From Pigoraptor vietnamica (lineage: Eukaryota; Opisthokonta; Filasterea), in the NCBI GenBank assembly GCA_943704525.1, contig CALSCQ010000737.1, positions 1-34,736 on the forward strand: a stretch of DNA of 34,736 nucleotides. The letters are read 5' to 3'. The position numbers and the translations under genes are program-made. Positions 1 through 8,589 of the stretch are shown piece after piece (position 1 is the stretch's first letter; every line of letters starts with the position of its first letter). Below the pieces are notes generated by a model. The model made no database searches. It had not been told where the DNA came from and worked only from the letters and a program-made list of their open reading frames with translations.

Positions 1-19
1 GGGGGGGAGGGGGGGGGGG
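1..19. repeat. G-rich homopolymer at window edge
   Basis: Eighteen of the first 19 bases are G, with one A at position 8. A second long homopolymer, a run of 22 C, lies at 33639-33660. No function is visible; such runs are prone to slippage and sequencing error. Confidence 0.8.
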
Positions 20-69
20 CATAAGCATGTGGCGGTGTGTCTCTAACACACAGCTGTCTTTCCAGTAAC

Positions 70-1932
70 ATGGCGGCCACGGAGGAGTCCATTGCGCGGC
101 AGGTCGAGGCCGCTCTCCGTGGGCTGTACGCGCATCTCGCCCTCCGCCAGCTCACTGAAGAGACCGATCACACGCCCATTCGGGTGGGGAACGACGCGTT
201 CAAGCCATTCGTCGACAAGCTGGTTGCGGCCTGCAACACGGGCGACCTTGCGCGCTGGAAGGGACCCCTGGACGGCGCACTGGGCGAGCTGCGCGCGCTC
301 GAAGTGATCGCGGCGAATGCGCACCCCGACGCCGTGGCTGCGTCGACCAATGTGCTCAACAACTGTTTCTCGATGCTCACAAAGTTCCACCAGGAGGACG
401 AGGCGTTCAACCGACTCATTAGCTGCGAGAAGCTCCTCGCCGACGCACAGCGGCTGTTCGAAGAGGCTTTTGCCGTGCTCGATGACGCGAACAACGTGGG
501 ACGCACGCTCGCTGGGGACGAGGCGTGCGAGGCGCAGGCGTGCGAGGCGCTGCGCAGCCACAAGCAGGAGAACATGCTGCTCAGCGACCTCCTGGAGCGA
601 GGCGAGGATTCGCTCGCCAACTTTAAGGTCGCGAGTGCGGCGTCCAAGAGCATGGCACACGACGAGACGCTCGCGATCGAAGCGACGTACAACGACCACG
701 CCGAGACGGCCATGGGGGATATCAACCACTTGCACGGCCTGCTGGAGAAGTTGCGCGCACAGACGATACGCCTCGCACAGGCAAACGACGATGCCTGGGT
801 CAAACGCGCCGCCCGCGTGAGCGAACTGAATGCTCTCACCTCGTCCGCGACCGCCGAAGGTGTGCTGGACTGCGCGTACAGCGCCCGCGAGTTTTGCGAG
901 GCGCGAGGAACTTTCCGACCTGACGGAGGTGTGCTGTAACGAGCGACAGCTCGTCGACAGCCTCCGCCACGCTGTGCCTCAAGTGTTCAAGGAGGCTGAA
1001 AAGCCCCTCGAGCGTCTGAACCGCTACTACGAAATGTGTCTCGCCTCGCTGCCGCTGGCGAAGGGTCTCAGGGCATTCGTCGTGCGCATGCACGAGATTG
1101 TGCTGACCATGTTTAAGGATCGGCTGAGCTATCTCAGCGAAAGGCGCACGGAGTACCGCAAGTGGTTTTACCGTAGCTCGCTGTCGTTCCTCGACTACGT
1201 TGTCGCGCAGCGGCAGCGCCAGGCGACTGTCGCCAGCATGCAGGCTCCCAAACTCACGCTCCTGAGGGCGGAGATGGAGTGTTTCCGCCGGCTGCAGGCG
1301 TTCGAAAAGTTCAGGGACGTCGAAAAAGAAGTGCAGTGCTTGGAGGTATGTGGCCGCGCTCGCCCCACAATGCAATTGCTGCCGGCCGAATCGGACTCTG
1401 TAAATTGGAGATGGCATGAAAAGCGTCATCTGCATTCGGATTTCCGCCTGTTTGATCGCGCGCGCCTCGCCCTGCCTGCGCGCCAGCATACCGTCGCATG
1501 GCCCTCCCGCCTAATGTACGAATGGGCGCTTTCTAACGCACGTCTTGAACCCATTCGCAGGCAAGCGTTGATAGCCTCTCCCAGCGAATTGACGTCCTCT
1601 CGGAGATGGGGGTCGTTCCCCCGGACGACCTTCTCCGCGTTGTCTGGACGGAATTTCGCCCGCTCGAGACCACCGACCCGAGGACCCTAGACGAGCTGCT
1701 TGCCGTGAAGGAGGCCGAAGTGGAGGCTGCGTGCGTCCGCCTGAGGGCCGGCCTTGACGAGATGACTGCGCTCGCGAACGGCCTGGTGCTTGGGACTGCG
1801 CGACGGATGCTGTCTCTGCGCGCGCAGCCCCAAGTGCCAGCCATCGAGGACGGTGCGCGTGCGACGTCGCCGGACTCTTCGGCATTTGAGTGGACGAGCA
1901 TTTCGGAACCTGATGAAGGGCCTGTGCACTGA
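70..1932 (+). CDS. Coiled-coil protein, weakly ATG17-like, function unknown
   Basis: Three exons are predicted: 70-816, 908-1345 and 1561-1932, giving 518 aa. The ATG at 70 follows a CTAAC plus pyrimidine-tract plus CAG sequence, so a 5'UTR intron may end at 65. Intron 2 (1346-1560) is well supported: GTATGT donor, TTCTAAC branch site about 25 bases before CAG, and phase 0 on both sides. Intron 1 is less certain: GTGAGC at 817 is a good donor, but the AG at 907 has no pyrimidine tract. The product is almost entirely helical and charged, with heptad-like Leu/Ala spacing over about residues 10-460 and a short acidic, Ser-rich tail. No catalytic motif or membrane segment is visible. A stretch around residue 270 (LERLNRYYEMCL) recalls the ATG17/FIP200-like autophagy scaffold fold, but this is only a guess. 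The gene is convergent with the next one. Confidence 0.6.
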
Positions 1933-2855
1933 GGCCCGCAGCCATGAGTGGTCGCAGGCCGGTACGAACTATCTCTTGACATCTGACAACACTTGCCTTC
2001 AGCGAACTCAAGGCTCTTCAAAATACACTGGCACGTGCGCGCGTCTCTTAGTCCAATACACTTTGAAATTCTCGCCGCTGACTTGACTGTCGAATGGCCG
2101 GCTGCAAACTGAACCGCACGAAGGCGGTTAACGGTTATGTCCGGCATGCCACTGAGTGGAGAGCCGTCTCGGTGCACTGACCCGGCCCCGCCGGTGGTAG
2201 GAAGTTGGCATTCAGTTGACACTGACTGTCGTGACTGTCGGTACTTAGCAGTCAACTGAATCAGCAATCTGTTTCAGTGACTGGAGAGTTGCCTGATTCA
2301 GTGAGCCGCGGCGGATTCACTGGCAGATGTAATATAATTATTCGGAGTTGCAGTTTGCAGTGGTCTCTCAAAACAGTTACTAGCTGTGTCACATGCCGGT
2401 GCATGGCAGACTGACTGTTTTATCTTCCTCTAAGTCCAGTTCAGTTCGGCACCGCATCATTCTGTAAAATGAATAGACGCATGGCCACGATTGATAGGCA
2501 TTGAAATGCAACCGCGGCGTTATCGTTTTTATTCAGCAACAGCGAGTGCATACAGAACTGGCCCGCCAGGGCTGGCATGCCACTGATTCGCCGCCGGGTA
2601 AGGCGGCCGGGCATCAATCAACGGCTAACAGAAATGATAATTACATTACAATATAATTCAAACACAGACTCCCGACCGATTGAGACAAGGCTTGCCTAAA
2701 TAGCCCCATGAACTTTATTGTCAATAACTGAATATAGGTCTAAGTCCCTCGGCCGTAAGGGAAATACTGTCAATACCCGAGAGAATACTATATGACTGAG
2801 ATCGGCACCGCTCGCGAGCGGCCGGGGGCGCCCTCCACAGCAGCCGAGGGCACCG
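1933..2855. other. Intergenic spacer between convergent genes
   Basis: No credible exon is visible on either strand. The stretch is AT-richer than the flanking genes, especially 2320-2790, and full of short CAGT/ACTG words. It contains an inverted repeat (2210-2220 with 2251-2261). The long antisense frame over 1533-2267 has no coding character. The spacer presumably holds the 3' ends of both flanking transcripts. Confidence 0.5.
2210..2261. repeat. 11-bp perfect inverted repeat with 30-nt loop
   Basis: ATTCAGTTGAC at 2210-2220 is the exact reverse complement of GTCAACTGAAT at 2251-2261. The loop contains two further copies of a GACTGTC word. It lies between two convergent genes, so it could be an RNA hairpin at a transcript end or a remnant of a mobile element. 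Nothing else supports either role. Confidence 0.5.
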
Positions 2856-3828
2856 TCAGTAGAGTTCAATCCTCATGCCATCGCGCACGTCAATACGATA
2901 CACGCGGCCATCTATCTCACCAGTGACGGGCAGAAGGGACGGGCCCATCACGTACCCCTTTTTGTCGACCCAGCACGCAATGACATTCTCGCGACCGCAC
3001 CCGCTGCCCCGGCGCGCCATTCCGGAAGGCTGCAGCATGCAGATGTTCGCGTATTGCACAAGGGCTTTGTCGCTGGCGTAGCGGAGAAGGCATTGCATGC
3101 GGACCTCGTGTTGCCACGCCGCCCCGTCGACCGCTCCGTCATCGATCGGCATCGCGCCTGCAATTGAGACGCCGTGAAGAGAAGGGTCAAGGGGCCGGGG
3201 AGCGTCGGGGTGGGGGGGAAAGACAGCATCGTTGTCGTCCATCATTAAGCGCAGACACTCCAGCTCAATTCCCGCGGCGTCTGCCACGCGCTGGGCCACA
3301 TTTTCCGGCGGCGTCTCCTCGAAAGCGACCGCCGCGACAGTTGCCCACGACGACGGGCGTACAAGGCCAGCTGCCGTCTGGGCTGCGGTGCGCTTCGCAA
3401 GCCACCATCAGCCGGGAGACGAGCAGCTGGGCATTCGAACCCTTCGCAGATTCCGTTCCCGTCTCGGGTGTGGGTGCCAGGCACGCACCCACTGTCAGCG
3501 CCCGCACGGCCGCGATGTTGCGCTTGAGGGCGTCGGAAAGAGCTTTCAGGCGCGCCTTTGCATTCGCCTCCTCGTACGCAGGCCACTTTGGCACGTACAG
3601 CACGACGTCGTCTGCACAGTCACCCCGGCCGCCTCACGCGCCTCGCAGCCTCGCTGCCGTCGCGCGTCTGGACTACGCGCAGTTGCCGCTTCTTTGCGTG
3701 CAACTATCCATCTGCAGCTGCTGCTCCGCGGTGAGCGTGGCACTGCCGGCGCCCGCACCGGACGGTCGGCGCGCGCCAGTGCCGGCGCCTTCAATTACCT
3801 CATTCAACTTTGCGCCCACGTTGCCCAT
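2856..3828 (-). CDS. Unrecognised 254-aa protein, possibly N-myristoylated
   Basis: Three exons in transcript order: 3828-3705, 3611-3493 and 3377-2856 (254 aa). The introns of 93 and 115 bp use GTTGCA and GTGGGT donors and CAG acceptors, with matching phases 1 and 0. The donors are not ideal, so the junctions are provisional. The protein starts MGNVGAKL, which fits an N-myristoylation signal (Gly2). A Gly/Ala-rich linker follows, then a helical stretch (residues about 45-80, e.g. YEEANAKARLKALSDALK), and a C-terminal half that looks globular with several Cys and ends in DGMRIELY. I do not recognise the family. It is divergent from the METTL22 gene across a 930-bp spacer and convergent with the coiled-coil gene. 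Confidence 0.55.
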
Positions 3829-4759
3829 CGCTGTCGTTTGTGCCTTCACGGGCGCGTCGAAACGCACACAACTGACCTGTGATTCTGACCGAGCGCAAGG
3901 CATTGCAGCGCAGTGAGCGGCGAACACTCAGAGTAATGACGGTGACGCCGAGCGAGCAATCCGCCGACCAGCGACCTGATATGTACAAACTGTGCACACA
4001 ACCCACAGCCGGCCTCAGTGAGTGTGCGTGAAATGACAACGCTGAAACTGACGCCATGCGATGAGCAGAGAGGGTTATGAACACGGACGAGTGGAAGTGG
4101 CACTAGCACGGGACTGAAAACACACACTTGACCTCACGTTACATGTCCGTCCCGGCACGCCGGCGTGAGGTGGTGCGAATGTGATTGAGCAAAGGACGTC
4201 TTTTCTCCGACATTACCTCTGCGACTCTGTCTGCTTAGCGCACTGAGAGCACAATGAAAACAGCAGTGCGTCTGAAGGAGGGCTCGGAATGGCCGCGAAT
4301 GCCGCAACAACAATTAAAAAAAAAAAAAAAAAAAGAGAAGAGAGAAAAAGAGAGAGCGGAAAGCCCTCCTAGGGGAGAGGGACACTGGCACAGCCGGTGA
4401 GGAGAGAGCGAAGAGGAACATACCACGAAACCGCGTCGCACATGCGTTGAGATTGGCGACAATGGAACTGGAGTAAAGCGACTGTCGAGAGTGCCGGGGC
4501 ACTCTTCACGGCTAAAATGCCGGGACTGTAACAGTCGGCACCACAGCCGTCCGATGTAACACAACACTACAAGCGGAGCGTTTTGTCCTTCCTCTCTCTG
4601 CTAGCGCGCTCTCCCGCGGCATGGAGTGCGAAGGGGCTCCAGTGGACGGTAACAGTCCTCACGCACGCACACAACAGCGTGCAAGCCGGTAGCGAACGAA
4701 CGGGCGGGACTGAGGCTGCACCTTCCCCTCTCTCTCCACCAGTTCCACTCTCCCCGGCA
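3829..4759. promoter_or_regulatory. Divergent spacer between the 254-aa gene and METTL22
   Basis: No gene is supported here. The spacer should hold both promoters and 5'UTRs. It contains a run of 19 A (4316-4334) followed by a purine-rich GAGA stretch to about 4360, and a copy of the METTL22 start segment at 4621-4649. No TATA box is convincing. Confidence 0.5.
4316..4334. repeat. A19 homopolymer plus GAGA tract
   Basis: Nineteen consecutive A residues are followed by GA-rich sequence to about 4360. This could be a retroposon tail or a nucleosome-excluding promoter element. No target-site duplication or source gene is visible beside it. Confidence 0.6.
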
Positions 4760-4788
4760 ATGGCGTGCGAAGGAGCTCCAGTGGACGG
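4621..4788 (+). repeat. Direct duplication of the METTL22 start-codon segment
   Basis: The 29 bases at 4621-4649 match those at 4760-4788 at 27 positions. Both copies begin with ATG and encode M-x-CEGAPVDG. The second copy is the in-frame METTL22 start. The first, in another frame, opens a 23-codon upstream reading frame ending with TAG before 4695. The 139-bp offset suggests a tandem duplication of the 5' end. Confidence 0.75.
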
Positions 4789-6685
4789 CCCCGATGTCGT
4801 TCTATCGGACGTGCACATGCACACCGTTTGCGACGAAACGGACGGCGACGAAGATTCCGCACCTGCTGCCACGGCTATGACGTGTGGCCCGTACGCACTG
4901 CGGAGCACGCGGTTTGTCTTTGGAGAAGTGGGTGCGCGTTCTTCCGCTCAGCCTACCGTCGACGAAAAAGGACCCGCAGCGTATGAAGGCAACCCGCGCC
5001 CAAGTGCGATCGAAGGCTCCGCGTGCGAGGGCAGTTATGCCGATTGCGGGTGCGACTGCGACAGCGACGGCGACATTGTCGTGCGGAGAAGGCCGCGGCG
5101 CACGCCACGTATTGCCGTGACGCTCTCTCACGCCATGGGGACGGAGATTGCGGACGTTGGATTGCAGGTGGGGGAGCACGTGCCGGGCCTTACGCAGAGA
5201 CACGTGTCACAAGGTTCATGATGCGTACACGCAGACACATGCACGCTCCGCGCCCACACGTGTCTGTTATTGTTACAGTGATGTTTTCGCACCGGCTCTG
5301 TACGTGACATTGGCTCCCTTTGCAAGCAATGGGCTGAGGGAAGTCACAATACGTGCGTGGCAGGTGTGGCGTGGCGCGCTCCTTTTGTGCGACTATCTCC
5401 TTGACCTCTCGCTGCGACGCGACATGCGGGGCGTGTGCGTGCTTGAGCTCGGGGGCGGCGCTGGCCTTGTCTCCATTGTCGCGGCTTCGCTGGGCGCACG
5501 GGTGGTGTGCACAGGTAGTGTTGATTGCGCGACCCTAAACATTTTCCGTGGTGTTCTTTTGCCTTTCTGGGAGAGCGCGGATTCAGTGCGGCCATGTGCG
5601 CATGTGTGTTTTGTTTTGGAACGGTGAGGCAAACTGTATGTATGTATGTATGAGCCCCCACCCGCCTCGTCTCGCGGCAATTGCGTGGATGTGGTAATGA
5701 CGCAGCCTCCCGACAGACATAGGCGATGCCCTTCTCTCCAACTGCCAGCGGAATGCGACCACGTGCGCGCACGCCCACGCACACGCGGGCGGCTCGGTGG
5801 CCGTGCGACGACTCGACTGGAGCGAGCCATTGCCGTTCTCTGGGCAGCAGCCTCAAGGCGCGTTCGCATGAAATGCGTTTGTGTCCATGCTGTGTGTTCC
5901 CTCGTACTTACCGGCAGACGCTGGTTCTGCAATGGCGATTACTCATTCTGCCTGCTTCTGTTGTGGATCGCCCACGCCGCCATTAACCCTCCGTCTCTTT
6001 TGTGTTGCAGGCGGCGCGTGCGATCCCTTTGCGTGGAGTGCGCACGAGTGGGCCGCGTGTGCGGAAGACACGACGCTGATCCTTGCGGCGGACGGTGCGT
6101 TTCGTTGGGCTTTTATTGTCCTGTGTTGGGTTGATGCTGCGCATGCGACGAGTACGCGTGAGAGGGAGGATGGGGGTTGGTGGTGTTGGTGGTGGTGGAT
6201 GTAGCACTTTTTCTCTCGTTCGGTTCGCCGGAGGATGCCGTCATTTCTAAAGAGAAGCTCTCCCGCTCATCACGGACCCCAATGGCGCAGTTATCTACGG
6301 GCACGACTCCACAAAAGCGTTTGTGGACACGCTTGTTCGGCTCTTTGCCGCATGCGCCCGTCAACCGGCCCTTGTCGTTGCGTTTGAGCGGCGGTGAGTG
6401 CAACGGGTTTCTCTTCAAGCACCCCCGCCCCCCAAACCATACAAACGCACACACCATACAAAACGCTCACACCCGTAACAATTTAATTTGTCAGAGTTCC
6501 GGTTTCATTCCTTGTCACGTGATGCGCATACGCAGCATCAACTTCACCCTTGCGGACCTCGCGCCCGTGAGTCCCGAGGCCGATTATTTCGAGCACGTGC
6601 TCAGCGAGTGCGATTCATTGCGGGTCGAACGCCTCGACGTCGCTGCACTTCCACAGTGCTCCGACTATGAGCGAGTCAACGAATT

Positions 6686-6746
<61 letters not shown>

Positions 6747-6867
6747 ATGCGTGCGTGTGTGTTTGTTCGGATGCGCCTATGTAACGAGGCCGCACGCTCC
6801 AAAGCGGTGCGCGTCTCTAACTCAGAACACTGTGCAGGAATTGTGGCGCATTCAGAGCGTCACGTGA
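4760..6867 (+). CDS. METTL22: METTL22-type protein-lysine methyltransferase
   Basis: Seven exons: 4760-5167, 5364-5514, 5723-5857, 6011-6094, 6291-6393, 6536-6686 and 6838-6867 (353 aa). METTL22 is an AdoMet-dependent lysine methyltransferase of the METTL21-like group; the human enzyme methylates KIN17. Seen here: an N-terminal VLSDVH motif (residues 14-19), an acidic linker ending DGDIVVRRRP (about 105), and VWRGALLL then the AdoMet-binding motif I LELGGGAGL (about 163). Then come LLSNCQRN, RRLDW, ILAAD-VIY, INFTLADL and a terminal ELWRI, all in the order of animal METTL22. The 9-codon last exon is confirmed by that ELWRI ending. Intron 3 needs a GC donor at 5858 (CAAG/GCGCGT) to keep frame. 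Intron 6 begins inside a 59-bp (GT)n tract. The start at 4760 is preferred because it directly precedes the conserved VLSDVH motif; an in-frame extension upstream to 4583 is possible. Confidence 0.9.
5858..6010 (+). other. Candidate GC-AG intron (METTL22 intron 3)
   Basis: No GT donor gives the phase-1 exon end required by the strong acceptor at 6010 (ATTAACCC, pyrimidine tract, TTGCAG). CAAG/GCGCGT at 5857/5858 does, and equals the common local donor GTGCGT with C at position 2. With it the full transcript stays in frame. Confidence 0.6.
6687..6745 (+). repeat. (GT)n microsatellite starting at a 5' splice site
   Basis: About 29 GT units directly abut the end of METTL22 exon 6 (GAATTG). The donor GTGTGT is therefore the first unit of the repeat, and many equivalent GT dinucleotides follow it. 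Confidence 0.9.
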
Positions 6868-7050
6868 CAAGTGGACCCCCACCAAACGACGAAGGCGTTC
6901 TGAAGTGCGGCGATGACGAACGCGACTGTTCTTCCGCTGACGTGGCAGTCGTGTCGCACGTGGGAGTGCACGCGTCGATGGCGGACTGCGTGCGGCTGTT
7001 GGGCCGAACTGCCGCAAGACGACTCCTGCGAGAGGTCGCGTGACGACTTT

Positions 7051-7418
7051 TCATTGCTGCGACAGCATGTCCATGTATGCACCGGAGAGGAGGTCGCTCT
7101 TGGACACGCCCAGCGACTCGAGCAGTGCGTCCGCCACTTGCGCGCCGAACTCGACCGTCTCCCCCTCGCGCAGCATCACCTGCAAATGCAGGATGTCACG
7201 CGCGTAAACAAATACATGCGCGTCCCTGCGTGCTCAGTGAAGAGGCCTGCTTGGGCCACTGGAACTCTGCGCGCGGTTACTTACCTCGAGCTCCATAAAA
7301 CGACCGAGTCCCTCGACGTCGTCAAGGTGCACCCGCGTTTGGCCCACCATGTGAAGGATGCGTGTCTTGCGAACACATCCTTTGTGCGCGCGTGTGTGTG
7401 TGTGTGTGTGTGTGTGGT

Positions 7419-7494
<76 letters not shown>

Positions 7495-8320
7495 TAGGGA
7501 CATGCGCGCATGGGTGTGCAAGTGAGAAATGTAACAACAAGGGGCTGCGTGAGACAGAATTCCTACAGCGTTCACAAGAGCCATGGAAGCCACAATGCTT
7601 CTCGTAAAACTCTGTCGCACGCAGTGTTACCTTTCACGCCTAGGGCTTGCGAGAGCACCGTGCGCAAGTCGGAAGGGTTCTGCGCGCACACACAATGTCA
7701 CTGCCACTGGCACTTGAACACGGCGAAAAAAGCAACAGGAAGCTTCGTTAGCTTGACCGTGGGCCTCACACAAAGCGTCTCACGCACACTACCTAAAAGC
7801 CCTTGACAACAACATCGGCCTTGGTGTTACTGAGATGAATAAAACAAGCCACGGAGGGATATACAATATCATGTGCTTGAAGCGGAGTCACACGGAACGC
7901 CCCACACACCACAACGGCGGCCTTGGAGAAGTCGGACGCCTTCGGACCCTCCGCGTCCGGACGGTCGTAAAAGATGAGTTCGGAGGCACCGGACAGAACG
8001 CGGAGCTGCGCGCATAAAGGGAACACACGCAAGGATCACCCCTCGGCGCAGTTGCTACCGAAGCACGTGTCTGAAACACAAGCAATCGAGCCCAATGCCA
8101 CGTGCCTTGAGACGGCCCTTGCTGACGCAGAAGAAGGTGTCCTCCTGGGGAATAACCGCGCCTGACGCAAGGGGCCATCACGTGTAAGGCAGTGTGCGTT
8201 GCACTCATTCGCCGCTCGACTGCATGCACACTGACCCTCCATGCCGCTCAGTTCCCGTGCGCGCCGCTGGATGCCCTCCCAGTCACGCACGCGCGCCTTC
8301 ACCTCCACGTTCGTCGGCAT
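7051..8320 (-). CDS. CYTH-domain (CyaB-like / triphosphate tunnel) protein
   Basis: Six exons in transcript order: 8320-8236, 8161-8106, 8005-7910, 7679-7631, 7379-7285 and 7179-7051 (169 aa, normal for the CyaB-like subgroup). CYTH proteins fold as a triphosphate tunnel and bind ATP, thiamine triphosphate or inorganic tri/polyphosphate with divalent metal. The substrate cannot be read from sequence. Seen: NVEVKARV at residues 4-11 (ExExK signature with Asn at the first position), QEDTFF, KGRLKLR, ELIFYDRPD, DLRTVLSQALGV, GQTRVHLDDVEGLG, MELEVML and a C-terminal helix. Exon 2 must end at AAG/GCACGT, a GC donor, to give the family's GRLKLR. Intron 4 is mostly a (CA)n tract reaching to within about 12 bases of its acceptor. 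The exon 3 end (VV/GTGTGT) is the least certain junction. The gene is convergent with METTL22, 183 bp away, and co-oriented with the TLDc gene upstream. Confidence 0.9.
7392..7491. repeat. (GT)n microsatellite, about 100 bp, in CYTH intron 4
   Basis: Dinucleotide repeat interrupted once near 7416-7419. On the transcribed (minus) strand it reads (CA)n and lies just upstream of the acceptor at 7380. It creates long His/Thr and Cys/Val open frames that are not genes. Confidence 0.95.
8006..8105 (-). other. Candidate GC-AG intron (CYTH intron 2)
   Basis: On the minus strand the exon ends CTCAAG and the intron starts GCACGT, ending CGCGCAG at 8006. Using GC as donor gives KGRLK-LRVLSG, which matches the CYTH family. 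Nearby GT donors break frame or insert residues. Confidence 0.65.
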
Positions 8321-8589
8321 TCTGCTTATGTCGCGAGCAGTTCACAGCGCACTATGCTCTGTCGTTGGATGTTCTTCAGCCACTGATGTCGCCCTGTCGC
8401 GGCGTCCACGGACACTCGCGGACTGCGTGACATGACTCCACTTCTCTGTACGTTCCTTCATTATCACACAGAATACACTCGCGACGAGGCTCGTCCGCCG
8501 CACGGTGCCCAATAGCAGAAGGACTGCGGGAGACCGTGGGTGCATGCGCGTCGCCCAGCGAACCGCGCCCCACGTGACCCCGTCCCCTC

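Noticed and set aside
43-735. 230-codon open frame on the minus strand
   Set aside because: It is antisense to the coiled-coil gene and arises from GC-rich codon structure; its Arg/Val/Leu composition and the sense-strand frame argue against it.
2080-2340. Terminal inverted repeat of a transposon
   Set aside because: Only one 11-bp dyad was found. There is no transposase-like frame or target-site duplication around it.
3430-3446. tRNA B-box-like GGTTCGAA on the minus strand
   Set aside because: The flanking bases do not form a T-stem, there is no A-box at the right distance, and it lies in a predicted intron. A similar word near 28649 fails for the same reason.
4235-4567. Minus-strand frame with poly-Phe
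   Set aside because: It is driven by the A19 homopolymer and GAGA tract; nothing else supports coding.
7234-7620. Minus-strand frame with a long His-Thr repeat
   Set aside because: The repeat is the translation of a (CA)n microsatellite inside the CYTH intron. Only the short QTRVHLDDVEGLG part is real exon.
8342-8589. Additional exon of the TLDc gene after the GTGAGA at its end
   Set aside because: The TLDc fold is complete at FVNW and TGA follows in frame. No TLDc-like sequence continues before the CYTH gene.
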